This document shows, one piece after another, positions 1 to 6,537 of a DNA stretch of 7,403 nt; within the stretch, counting starts at the first letter, position 1; each line of letters opens with the position of its first letter. The DNA is from Chloroflexota bacterium. GTDB taxonomy: Bacteria > Chloroflexota > Anaerolineae > UBA4142. The stretch is taken from the NCBI GenBank assembly GCA_023380675.1, contig JAMCRS010000148.1, forward strand, positions 9,381 through 16,783, given 5' to 3'. The position numbers and the translations under genes were made by a program. The notes under the pieces were generated by a model. It did no database searches, had not been told where the DNA came from, and was given only the letters and a program-made list of their open reading frames with translations.

Positions 1-2064
1 CGCCAACGCCGTGTCGTTCATCACCAGTTTGATCCGTTCCGGCGCAAGGCCCAGCGGCCGCAGCGCTTCGTGCGCGGTGCCGAGCGTTCCCATGTCCGCG
101 CCCTGGCCGTGGTCCTGCCACGTGTTGAAGATGGTCACGCCTTCCTTGGTCAGCTCGACCGCCGCCTCGGCCGCATCGGTCCCGTCGATGCCGCAGCCGT
201 AGATGCCGAGCGCGATTCCCACGCCCTTTTTGTTCTCCGGCGTGGACTCGCGTTTGGCTTTGGCGAGCGCGTCATGGTAGAGCGGTCGCAGTTTATCGAA
301 CATCTCCGGGAAGGGGTACACCTCCGGCGTCTGGCCGGTCGGCGTCGTGGCTCCCGGCCGATAGCAATTCAGATAGCGGAATTCGAGCGGGTCCATGCCC
401 ATCTTTTCCGCCAACACGTCAACCAGGCTCTCGGAAGCCAAAAAGGCCTGCGGCGAACCGTAGGCGCGGAACGGCGAGCCCCACGCGTGGTTCGTCGTGA
501 CCGTCCGGCCCAAGCCCCGGATGTTCGGGATGTTGTACCCGGCGCCCATGTACTGCGCGCCGCGAAGAGTCAGCAGGTCGCCGAACTCGGAATACGGACC
601 GTGGTCGACCGACCAGTCGGTCTCCATCGCCACGAGCTTGCCCTGTTTGTCGGCGGCCAGCTTCATGTCGATCCAGAACGGCGAGCGCTTGCCGGTGTAG
701 GTCATGAACTGCTGATAGTCGTACTCCAGATACACCGGCCGCCGGGTCGCCATGCACGCGACGCCCAGGAGCGCCTCCATGGTTGGGCAGAATTTATAGC
801 CGAACGTTCCGCCGGCCGGGTTCTGCACCAGGCGCAGTTTCTCCGGCTCGATCCCCAGGCCGGGCGCTATCATGGCGTGATGCAGGTAGAGGCCGATGCT
901 CTTGGAATGAATGGTCAACCGCTCCTGGTCGTCGAAGTACGCGAATCCGATATCGGATTCGAGCGTGAGGTGCGGCTGCCGTTGAAGGTAGAAGCTTCCT
1001 GCTGCGACGTGCGGCGCCGACGCCATGATCGGTTTGGTGTCTTCGCCCTTGGCGATCTTTTGCTCGTAGTAGACGTTCGGCGTCCCCGGGTGGATTTCGA
1101 TCGCGTCGTCCGCCATGGCCGCGGGCGCGCTCATGTACGCCGGCAGCACCTCGAGCTCGACCTTGACCTTTTCCGCCGCGGCTTTCGCCTGCTCGATCGT
1201 GTCCGCGCAAACGATCGCGAGTGCGTCGCCGTACTGGAATACCTTCTGGTCGCACAAAATGGGGCGGTCCCACCCGTCGCCCTTGTTGGTGGGGAACGTG
1301 ATCAGGCCGGTGATGCGGTTCTTGCCTTTGACGTCCTTGTGAGTGACGACTTTGACGACGCCCGGCATCTTTTCTGCTTCGGAGGTATCGATGGAGAGGA
1401 TGTTCGCATGCGAGACCTTGGCTTGCACGAGCGCGAGCTGGAGCGTGCCGGGCGGCATCTTCAAGCCGAGGTCCTGGCCGTAGTCCAGCGTGCCGGTCGC
1501 TTTGGCGAGCGCGCTGGGGCGGGGATACTTGGTTCCCCAGACGCGGCCGTCGGGCGGCAGCTTGAATTCCAATTCCTCGCGCTTGATCTCGCCGCGCAGC
1601 ACTTTGGCGGCGTCCATCGCCGCATCCACCAGCGGCTTGTAGCCGGTGCAGCGGCAGACATTGTGGTGCTGGGTGTACCACGCGCGCACCTGCTCGCGCG
1701 TCGGATTCGGGTTCCGGTCCAGCAGCGCTTTGATCGAAACGACAAAGCCCGGTGTGCAAAAACCGCACTGCGCCGAGCCGGTCGCGACGAGCGCGAGTTG
1801 AATGACGTGCGGATTTTCCGGCGTCCCGATGCCTTCGACCGTCGTAATCTTGGCGCCGTCGGGCACTCGGCTCATCTTGGTGACGCAGGCCAGGGTGAGC
1901 TTGCCGTCCACGATCACCGAGCAGGCGCCGCAGTGCCCGTCGTTGCAAGACACTTTGGTGCCTGTGAGGAGCATCTGCCGGCGGAGCACGTCCCCCAACG
2001 ACGCCTCCGGGTCGGCGATCACCGTCCGGGTGGATCCATTAATGGTCAGAGTACGCTTCTGCAT
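1..2064 (-). CDS. mop: Mop-type molybdenum aldehyde oxidoreductase (xanthine oxidase family), N-terminal 688 residues, cut by window edge
   Basis: This enzyme oxidises aldehydes to carboxylic acids at a molybdopterin cytosine dinucleotide centre and passes electrons through two 2Fe-2S clusters. The frame is open from ATG at 2064 to base 1 (688 codons, no stop). From memory the family member of Desulfovibrio gigas has about 907 residues, so about 220 are missing here. Residues 1-75 form a plant-type ferredoxin domain with Cys40, Cys45, Cys48 and Cys60. Residues about 85-155 form the second [2Fe-2S] domain with Cys100, Cys103, Cys137 and Cys139. The molybdenum domains follow directly from about 175 with no FAD domain, which is the Mop architecture. 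The cofactor loops GGTFGYKF (418-425) and PFRAYGSPQ (531-539, Arg533) fall at the D. gigas positions, so the alignment is essentially gap-free. The catalytic Glu (869 in D. gigas) lies outside the window. The start is fixed by AAGGAGG at 2072-2078, 7 nt upstream. It is likely cytoplasmic, as no signal peptide is seen. Substrate is not determinable. Confidence 0.96.
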   Translation of the reverse strand, partial: MQKRTLTINGSTRTVIADPEASLGDVLRRQMLLTGTKVSCNDGHCGACSVIVDGKLTLACVTKMSRVPDGAKITTVEGIGTPENPHVIQLALVATGSAQCGFCTPGFVVSIKALLDRNPNPTREQVRAWYTQHHNVCRCTGYKPLVDAAMDAAKVLRGEIKREELEFKLPPDGRVWGTKYPRPSALAKATGTLDYGQDLGLKMPPGTLQLALVQAKVSHANILSIDTSEAEKMPGVVKVVTHKDVKGKNRITGLITFPTNKGDGWDRPILCDQKVFQYGDALAIVCADTIEQAKAAAEKVKVELEVLPAYMSAPAAMADDAIEIHPGTPNVYYEQKIAKGEDTKPIMASAPHVAAGSFYLQRQPHLTLESDIGFAYFDDQERLTIHSKSIGLYLHHAMIAPGLGIEPEKLRLVQNPAGGTFGYKFCPTMEALLGVACMATRRPVYLEYDYQQFMTYTGKRSPFWIDMKLAADKQGKLVAMETDWSVDHGPYSEFGDLLTLRGAQYMGAGYNIPNIRGLGRTVTTNHAWGSPFRAYGSPQAFLASESLVDVLAEKMGMDPLEFRYLNCYRPGATTPTGQTPEVYPFPEMFDKLRPLYHDALAKAKRESTPENKKGVGIALGIYGCGIDGTDAAEAAVELTKEGVTIFNTWQDHGQGADMGTLGTAHEALRPLGLAPERIKLVMNDTALA

Positions 2065-2396
2065 CTGCTCGCCTCCTTCACTACGTTGTGAATGCTCCGG
2101 TAACACCAACGATTGCAGGCGCGCGTCGCACGGCCGCACGCTCCTGCCCAAAAACACATGCCGACGTCCCGTCGACGAATCAAATGCCCTCAGGCCAAAT
2201 TCCGGGATTGTGTGATAACCTCTTCCACGCCTCCTTTGAAAGCGTTCGCGGAACTGTCGATCGCGAGCCGGCGGCCACCCGATCCGGCTCCCGACCGCCC
2301 CCGCGCGCCCATTCTGTTTTTCGCGCCGCTCCACGCGACCTCTCGCGTAGACGTCGCGGCGTATGATCGGCTCGACGGTCGAAACTGCACCAGAAC
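2065..2396 (-). other. Long untranslated stretch between leader terminator and mop
   Basis: These 332 nt separate the terminator-like hairpin from mop. I see no convincing gene. Short minus-strand frames (78 codons ending at 2190, 94 ending at 2180) are Arg/Gly-rich, lack a ribosome binding site and resemble no family I know. On the transcript, CGCGAC (2353-2358) can pair with GTCGCG (2334-2339), and the flanking CGCCG/CGGCG offers an alternative outer pairing, so part of it may fold. No strong promoter is visible directly upstream of mop. The simplest reading is a long 5' untranslated region that is transcribed when the leader terminator is read through. Confidence 0.5.
2072..2078 (-). promoter_or_regulatory. 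Shine-Dalgarno site of mop
   Basis: AAGGAGG lies 7 nt before the ATG at 2064. It is a near-perfect anti-16S match and decides the start of mop. The N-terminus it gives, MQKRTLTINGS, begins the ferredoxin fold at the expected place. Confidence 0.9.
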
Positions 2397-2452
2397 AAAA
2401 AACCTCTCCCCGCGCGCTCGGCACAAACGAGCCGCGATATCGGGAGAGGCTT
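2397..2452 (-). terminator. Intrinsic terminator or attenuator upstream of mop
   Basis: On the minus strand CCTCTCCC (2442-2449) pairs perfectly with GGGAGAGG (2403-2410). An inner GCTCG/CGAGC stem sits inside, then come six T (2397-2402). The two bases at 2451-2452 can extend the stem by A-U pairs into the U tract. On the plus strand no T tract follows, so the orientation is clear. It lies only about 60-110 nt after a strong promoter in the same direction and 333 nt before the mop start. That makes it a candidate attenuator for mop. It could also simply end transcription of the mod operon, whose last gene stops at 2722. Confidence 0.8.
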
Positions 2453-2477
2453 ACAAGACCTCACGCACGTGAGCCAT
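2451..2477 (-). CDS. Possible 8-residue leader peptide (speculative)
   Basis: ATG at 2477 opens an 8-codon frame, MAHVREVL, with TAA at 2453-2451, one base before the 5' arm of the terminator stem. The stop position next to a terminator is reminiscent of transcription attenuation by translation. Against it: no Shine-Dalgarno sequence lies upstream, the start is buried in the 3' arm of hairpin 1, there is no run of a regulatory codon, and frames this short are common by chance. Confidence 0.2.
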   Translation of the reverse strand: MAHVREVL

Positions 2478-2505
2478 CGCCGTTGATGGCCCGCCGCTTC
2501 TATAA

Positions 2506-2519
2506 ACTATGCATATAGT
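2506..2519. promoter_or_regulatory. Candidate PadR operator over the mop promoter
   Basis: The plus strand reads ACTAT-GCAT-ATAGT, perfect 5-bp inverted arms around a 4-bp spacer. It overlaps the -10 box and start point, a position typical for a repressor. A 12-of-14 match, ACTAT-TCAT-ATATT, lies in the padR promoter at 7241-7254 (minus strand). Sharing the element with the regulator's own promoter is the argument for PadR. The binding protein is inferred. Confidence 0.5.
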
Positions 2520-2543
2520 ACACTCAATTTCGTGTCTTGTCAA
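2515..2543 (-). promoter_or_regulatory. Sigma70-type promoter of the mop leader
   Basis: The -35 box is a perfect TTGACA (2543-2538), followed by a 17-nt spacer and the -10 box TACTAT (2520-2515, 4 of 6 to consensus). Transcription would start near 2508. The surrounding 70 bases are markedly AT-rich compared with the flanking genes. The -10 and start region are covered by an inverted repeat, see the operator entry. Confidence 0.8.
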
Positions 2544-2606
2544 AGATTTGAGCGGCAAACCTGGGAACAGAGGGTCGCAACGCGAAAATCAGTATGGGGA
2601 TGGAAG

Positions 2607-2626
2607 CAGGGATGACCGAATCCCTG
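2607..2626. other. Hairpin downstream of the methyltransferase gene
   Basis: CAGGGAT (2607-2613) and ATCCCTG (2620-2626) form a perfect 7-bp stem with a 6-nt loop, about 100 nt after the methyltransferase stop. No T tract follows on either strand, so it is not a canonical intrinsic terminator. It may protect the 3' end of the operon transcript. The rest of 2544-2721 shows nothing else recognisable. Confidence 0.4.
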
Positions 2627-2721
2627 GGCCGTCTAGCGGAACACTTGGCGGAGAATAGGCTCTTGTGAGGATTTAGGACCGCCGCGGCATTACGGTGGAC
2701 CCGTTTGGATCGAGATCGGCC

Positions 2722-3609
2722 CTAATCCGTGTCCGGTCTCACGGCAACCCGGTAGTCGATCTGGAGGCCGTTGTCTGGATCGACCAGCCAATAGATCAGA
2801 GCCGTGCGCATACCCTGAGGCCAAACATAGCGTCCCTCGGCGAGGACCAGTCGGCGCTGCAGCAGATCGCACAAGTAATCGTCAAAGTCGGACCGTTCGC
2901 TCAACCCGAACCGGCGCTTGATCTCGAGCAGCGCCTCGGCCGGGCTGTCGCTCGACCAAGGCACCCAGGACGCGGGATATTCCATCAGGACGTTGGGAAA
3001 GATCCCCATCTGAAGCAGCGCGTTGAAGGCGATCTGATAGTTCGGACTGTCGTGCGGATGACCCAGGATTCGGCGCGCCGCCTCTGCCATGATTCCGTCC
3101 GGCGCGGGTGCCCGCAGGAGCAGAACGCACATGCGGCGGGTGACTGCCTGGAGGCTTGCAATCACCCCGGCAAAATCCGGAAACCCGTACAACGAGTGTG
3201 AGCACAGCGTGATGTCGTGCAGCCCCACGCTCGCCTGCGGCCACGCCTCTTCAAGCACGACGACGTTCGAGACGCCCGCGGCGGCAATGTTCTCGCGCAG
3301 TCGGACCCCCATGGCCGGCGAGGGCTCGACGGCGGTCACCTGTTTGGCGTGCCGCGCGAGCAGGACGGCCCATTTTCCGGTGCCCGCGCCGATGTCCAGG
3401 ACGGTCGAGCCGGGCATCGCGTCTAAAGCGGACGTGAGAAAGCTGCGGCTCGAGTCCGGCCGCGCCCAACGGTCCCGCACGCGCGAGTCAAAATCTTCCG
3501 CACGCCGGTTCCAGCGGTCCCCGTTGTCCGCCGCGCGGCTCTGCTGCCGTCGCCGCGAGAGCTCGACCAGCTCGCTCCAGAGGGTGTTCCAATCGATCGA
3601 CCCGTCCAT
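2722..3609 (-). CDS. Class I SAM-dependent methyltransferase in the mod operon
   Basis: This is a soluble 295-residue protein that should transfer a methyl group from S-adenosylmethionine to an unknown substrate. Motif I is VLDIGAGTGKWA (70-81), the glycine-rich SAM loop. Motif II is VTAVEPSPAM (91-100), whose acidic Glu95 would bind the SAM ribose. A post-motif region resembling ITLCSHSLYG (about 135-145) follows. The N-terminal 60 residues are charged and Trp-rich (WNTLWSEL, RWNRRAEDF) and the C-terminal third (about 200-295) is less typical and probably forms the substrate lid. The start ATG at 3609 has AGGAG 8 nt upstream. It begins 28 nt after the modC stop, so it is very likely the last gene of the operon. 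No specific family name is recognised. Context suggests a role linked to molybdenum uptake or use, but that is inference. Confidence 0.85.
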   Translation of the reverse strand: MDGSIDWNTLWSELVELSRRRQQSRAADNGDRWNRRAEDFDSRVRDRWARPDSSRSFLTSALDAMPGSTVLDIGAGTGKWAVLLARHAKQVTAVEPSPAMGVRLRENIAAAGVSNVVVLEEAWPQASVGLHDITLCSHSLYGFPDFAGVIASLQAVTRRMCVLLLRAPAPDGIMAEAARRILGHPHDSPNYQIAFNALLQMGIFPNVLMEYPASWVPWSSDSPAEALLEIKRRFGLSERSDFDDYLCDLLQRRLVLAEGRYVWPQGMRTALIYWLVDPDNGLQIDYRVAVRPDTD

Positions 3610-3637
3610 ACTCGGCGCTCCTGTTCGCGGCTTGCGC

Positions 3638-4738
3638 TCAGCTCCCGATCAAATGAATGGCGTTCTTGCGAAGCGAGACGTTCCACTCCCGCCGGCGGGC
3701 AAGTTCGAGTCGCTCGTAGATGTACACCGGCAGCTCGATCTGCAGGTCATAGTCCTGGTCCTCGGCAAGACGCTCTTGCTCAGAGCGAAAAAAGAGCGTC
3801 GCCATCATTCCGTCGTTCGACTCCCGGACGATCGTGCCCCGCAGCGCGTTCTCGTCGGAGGACTCCGCCCCACGCTCCGGGCGCAGCAGCATGACCCGCT
3901 CCGGTCGGAGACACACGTGGACCGGCGCGCCGGCCTCGAAAGGCCCGGGGGTCGTATCCAGGATGACCTGGCCGACCCGCACCCGGCAATGTGACGGGCC
4001 GCACTCCAGCACCGTGCCGGCCAGGACGTTCTTCACGCCGACCGCCCGGGCGACCCGGAGGCACGACGGGTGTTGCAGGATCTCTCCGGGCGAGTCCACC
4101 TGCCAGATACGTCCCCCGTCGATCACCGCAAGCCGGTCCGCCAGAAAATACGCTTCCCCGAGATCGTGCGTGACGAAGACGATCGGGACCCGAATCTGGC
4201 GCTGCAATGCCAGCACATCGTTCCGAAGTTGGACGCGCGTCGGCGCGTCCAACGCGCTGAACGGCTCGTCCAGCAGCAGCAATTCCGGGTCCGGCGCGAG
4301 CGCTCGCGCGAGCGCCACTCGCTGCTGCTGCCCGCCTGAAAGCTGCGCCGGGTAGCGATCCTCCAGCCCGTCGAGGCCCACCAGGTGCAGCAGCGCGCGC
4401 ACCCGGTCACGGCGCGTCCCGGGCGGCTCGCGGACCAGGCCGTACGCGACATTCTGCGCGACCCTCAAGTGAGGAAAGAGCGTCAAGTCCTGTTTGACCA
4501 GACCGATGCGTCGCTTCTGAGGAGGAAGATCGATCCCTCGCGCGGAATCGTACAAGACTCGGCTGTTGGCGGCGATCCGCCCGGCATCCGGCGTAACAAA
4601 GCCGGCGATCGACGCCAGAGACATAGACTTGCCCGCTCCGCTCGGGCCGAAAAGAACGACGATCTTGCCTTCCGGCGCGGCGAATTCGACGTCGAGCTCG
4701 AATTCGCCGATGCGTCTTTGAATCTTGATTTCAAACAT
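3638..4738 (-). CDS. modC: Molybdate ABC transporter ATP-binding protein
   Basis: ModC hydrolyses ATP on the cytoplasmic face of ModB to drive molybdate import. The 366-residue protein has all nucleotide-binding motifs: Walker A GPSGAGKS (31-38), Q-loop KQD (82-84), signature LSGGQQQR (133-140), Walker B LLLLDEP (153-159), D-loop SALD (161-164) and the switch histidine THD (190-192). After about 225 comes a C-terminal regulatory part with a TOBE-like segment (VLAGTVLECG to LRPERVMLL). The last 80 residues do not clearly show a second Mop repeat. The length fits ModC (about 350-360). The ATG at 4738 has no good Shine-Dalgarno sequence, the only weak start in the operon. No better in-frame start exists, and the N-terminus MFEIKIQRRIGEFELDV is typical for the family. 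Related importers of tungstate or sulphate cannot be fully excluded, but ModA and ModB next door support molybdate. Confidence 0.93.
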   Translation of the reverse strand: MFEIKIQRRIGEFELDVEFAAPEGKIVVLFGPSGAGKSMSLASIAGFVTPDAGRIAANSRVLYDSARGIDLPPQKRRIGLVKQDLTLFPHLRVAQNVAYGLVREPPGTRRDRVRALLHLVGLDGLEDRYPAQLSGGQQQRVALARALAPDPELLLLDEPFSALDAPTRVQLRNDVLALQRQIRVPIVFVTHDLGEAYFLADRLAVIDGGRIWQVDSPGEILQHPSCLRVARAVGVKNVLAGTVLECGPSHCRVRVGQVILDTTPGPFEAGAPVHVCLRPERVMLLRPERGAESSDENALRGTIVRESNDGMMATLFFRSEQERLAEDQDYDLQIELPVYIYERLELARRREWNVSLRKNAIHLIGS

Positions 4739-4802
4739 AATAGTCGTATTGGCTATCCCGCGTCAAGCCGAAACTGCCGCGGTCCGTACGTCAGCCCGCG
4801 CA

Positions 4803-5633
4803 TCAGCCGAACGCAAAGCCTTTCGGAGTGACCAAGCGGACCAACGCGAGGATCGTGAACGAGACGACGATCAGGATGACGGACAACGTGAGCGCGCTCT
4901 CCAGATTAGAGTCCAGGCCGATGTAGATCGCCAGCGGCATCGTCTGCGTGCGCCCCTGGAAGTTGCCGGCAAACATGATCGTCGCCCCAAACTCCCCCAG
5001 CGCACGCGCCCACGTCATCAAGAGGCCGGCAAAAAGTGTGGGGCCGGCCAGCGGCAGAGTGACTCGGAAAAAGGTCCGGAGGCTGGAGGCGCCCAATAGC
5101 GCCGACATCTGTTCCAGCCCCCGGTCGACGGAAGCGAAACCGGCCTTGGCCGACCGAACGTAGAATGGAGCCGCCACGAAGGTCTCCGCCATTACGACCG
5201 CGGCCGTCGTGAACGGAAGCTCGATCCCGATCGACGAGAGCGCGGGACCCAGCAAGCCGCGTCGGCCGAACGTCACCAGCAGAGCGATGCCGGCAACGGC
5301 GGGAGGAAGCACCATCGGCAAGTCGATGAGCGTGTCGATCAGCGACTTGCCGCGGAATTCCTCACGCGCGAGCATGTAGGCGATCGGGGTGCCGACCGCC
5401 ACGGCCAACAAGGCCGAGAGACTTGCCGTCAACAGGCTCAGCGTCAGCGCATCCAGCGTCGCGGGGTCGAGCCACCCTTTCAAGCCGAGCGGCAGTACCT
5501 GGAGGACGATGGCGACCAGCGGCAGCGTGAGAAAAAGTACGAGGAGCAACGTCGCGCCGAGAAAGGCACCCCTTCCCAACGGCACGCCGAGAGCATGGGC
5601 GCGGCGTGCGCGTCCCGTGGTCATTACTGCCAT
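4803..5633 (-). CDS. modB: Molybdate ABC transporter permease
   Basis: ModB is the inner-membrane channel of the molybdate importer and works as a dimer with two ModC. The 276-residue protein has about six hydrophobic spans (roughly 24-48, 62-89, 99-122, 137-158, 194-224, 245-268). The cytoplasmic EAA loop that docks to ModC is at about 173-196 (LEQMSALLGASS..RVTLPLA, with the conserved Gly181). It is followed by the ModB-type segment LGEFGATIMFAGN (212-224). The chosen ATG at 5633 has AGAGG 7 nt upstream. An alternative ATG three codons in (5624) would remove only three residues. It starts 35 nt after the modA stop. The basic N-terminus (RARRAH) agrees with a cytoplasmic N-terminal end. Confidence 0.94.
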   Translation of the reverse strand: MAVMTTGRARRAHALGVPLGRGAFLGATLLLVLFLTLPLVAIVLQVLPLGLKGWLDPATLDALTLSLLTASLSALLAVAVGTPIAYMLAREEFRGKSLIDTLIDLPMVLPPAVAGIALLVTFGRRGLLGPALSSIGIELPFTTAAVVMAETFVAAPFYVRSAKAGFASVDRGLEQMSALLGASSLRTFFRVTLPLAGPTLFAGLLMTWARALGEFGATIMFAGNFQGRTQTMPLAIYIGLDSNLESALTLSVILIVVSFTILALVRLVTPKGFAFG

Positions 5634-5668
5634 CCCATCACCTCTTTATCGCCAGCCTTATCGACCCG

Positions 5669-6514
5669 CTATTTGGGGGCAAACCCGTACTTGGCGAGTA
5701 CCGCCTGCCCATCGCTCGACAGAACATAGTCGACGAACTTGAGCGCCAGGGATGCATTGGGGCTCGACTTGAGAACCGCAATGGGGTACGTGGCGACGAC
5801 GTTGTACTGCTCCGGGATCGCAATCGTCGTGAGCTTGTCCGCGGCGACCTTCGCATCGGTCGTGTACACGACGCCCGCGTCTCCTTCTCCTAGACCCACC
5901 TTGGTTACGACGGCCTTGACGTCGGTCTCATTCGATACGACTTGAGCCAGGACCTTGGCCTTGAAATCGGAGCCGTAGGTCGGATCGGCGGAGAGCTTGT
6001 CGAGCGCCTGGAGCGTATAGTTCCCGACCGGCACGCTGGAGGCGGCGACGATCAGCTTGGTGCCAGCCTTGGACAGGTCTTTCAATTCCTTCAAGCCGCC
6101 CGGATTGGCCTTGGGAAGGATGACGACCAAAAGATTGCGGGTAAAGATCTGGGGATCGCTCGCCAGCAGATTGGCGGCTTTGACCGGATCCATGTTGTTG
6201 TTGTCCGCGCTCGCAAAGACGTCCGCCGTCACGCCCTGTTGGATCTGCGTTCGAAGAGTCTGCGAACCGGCGAAACTGAACGCGACCTTGACACCCGGGT
6301 TCGCCGCCTCAAAGCCTTTGGCGATCTCTTTGAAGGAATCGGTGAGTGAAGCGGCCGCCAAGATCGTGAGGGTCGTCCCACCGCCGCTGGTTCCCGCCGA
6401 CGTAGCGGCTGGCGCGGTCGTCGGCGGAGCAGGCGTAACGGCAGCGCCGGACTCGCAAGCGCCGAGAGTCGCCGCCGTCAAGGCGAGCAATGCAACGAGC
6501 AGTACCTTTTTCAC
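5669..6514 (-). CDS. modA: Molybdate-binding lipoprotein of the ABC transporter
   Basis: ModA captures molybdate (or tungstate) outside the membrane and delivers it to ModB. The 281-residue product starts at GTG 6514. GGAGGA lies 6 nt upstream (6521-6526), and the GTG gives a clean lipoprotein signal: KK, a hydrophobic core, and lipobox LGAC with lipidated Cys20. A low-complexity Thr/Pro/Ala/Gly linker (about 21-47) tethers the binding domain. Likely oxyanion ligands are Ser56 (AAASL), Ser84 (FAGS), the VPVGNY loop (161-166), Val199 (ETDVKAV) and Tyr217 (GVVYTTDA), matched to the known E. coli sites by motif. The frame stays open upstream into padR, but a longer start would destroy the signal peptide. 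It begins 23 nt after the padR stop. The lipid anchor with long linker suits a monoderm cell; this is inference. Confidence 0.95.
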   Translation of the reverse strand: MKKVLLVALLALTAATLGACESGAAVTPAPPTTAPAATSAGTSGGGTTLTILAAASLTDSFKEIAKGFEAANPGVKVAFSFAGSQTLRTQIQQGVTADVFASADNNNMDPVKAANLLASDPQIFTRNLLVVILPKANPGGLKELKDLSKAGTKLIVAASSVPVGNYTLQALDKLSADPTYGSDFKAKVLAQVVSNETDVKAVVTKVGLGEGDAGVVYTTDAKVAADKLTTIAIPEQYNVVATYPIAVLKSSPNASLALKFVDYVLSSDGQAVLAKYGFAPK

Positions 6515-6537
6515 TTCTTCTCCTCCGAATATTGAGA

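Larger units (their letters stand above)
2397..2508 (-). ncRNA. Structured leader RNA of mop (candidate riboswitch or attenuator)
   Basis: From the predicted transcription start near 2508 to the end of the terminator the RNA is about 110 nt. In order it holds a hairpin GCCATC-AACGGC-GATGGC (2490-2473), an abutting small hairpin TCAC-GTGC-GTGA (2472-2461), an unpaired linker, and the terminator. GAGGU (2462-2458) can alternatively pair with GCCUC (2450-2446). This would break both hairpin 2 and the 5' arm of the terminator, giving a possible antiterminator of 5 bp. Molybdenum cofactor riboswitches are known upstream of molybdoenzyme and molybdate transport genes in several bacteria. I could not match their consensus from memory, so a Moco/Tuco assignment is only a hypothesis. 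A stand-alone small RNA is the alternative. Confidence 0.45.

Noticed and set aside
794..1948. 384-codon minus-strand frame inside mop
   Set aside because: A shifted frame of the same DNA with Arg/Gly/Ala-rich product. The Mop frame continues without break through this region.
70..2091. 673-codon open frame on the plus strand opposite mop
   Set aside because: It is Arg/His/Val-rich, resembles no family and runs exactly antisense to a gene with all family motifs. It arises from the GC-rich codon use of mop.
2190..2426. 78-codon minus-strand frame between the terminator and mop
   Set aside because: It begins inside the terminator stem, lacks a ribosome binding site and has low-complexity Arg/Ser/Gly composition.
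2065..2721. tRNA, CRISPR array or insertion sequence in the large intergenic gap
   Set aside because: No cloverleaf, no regularly spaced repeats and no transposase or terminal inverted repeats are visible.
4734..4745. ACTATT near the modC start as a third PadR site
   Set aside because: Only half of the element is present, with no second arm and no promoter nearby.
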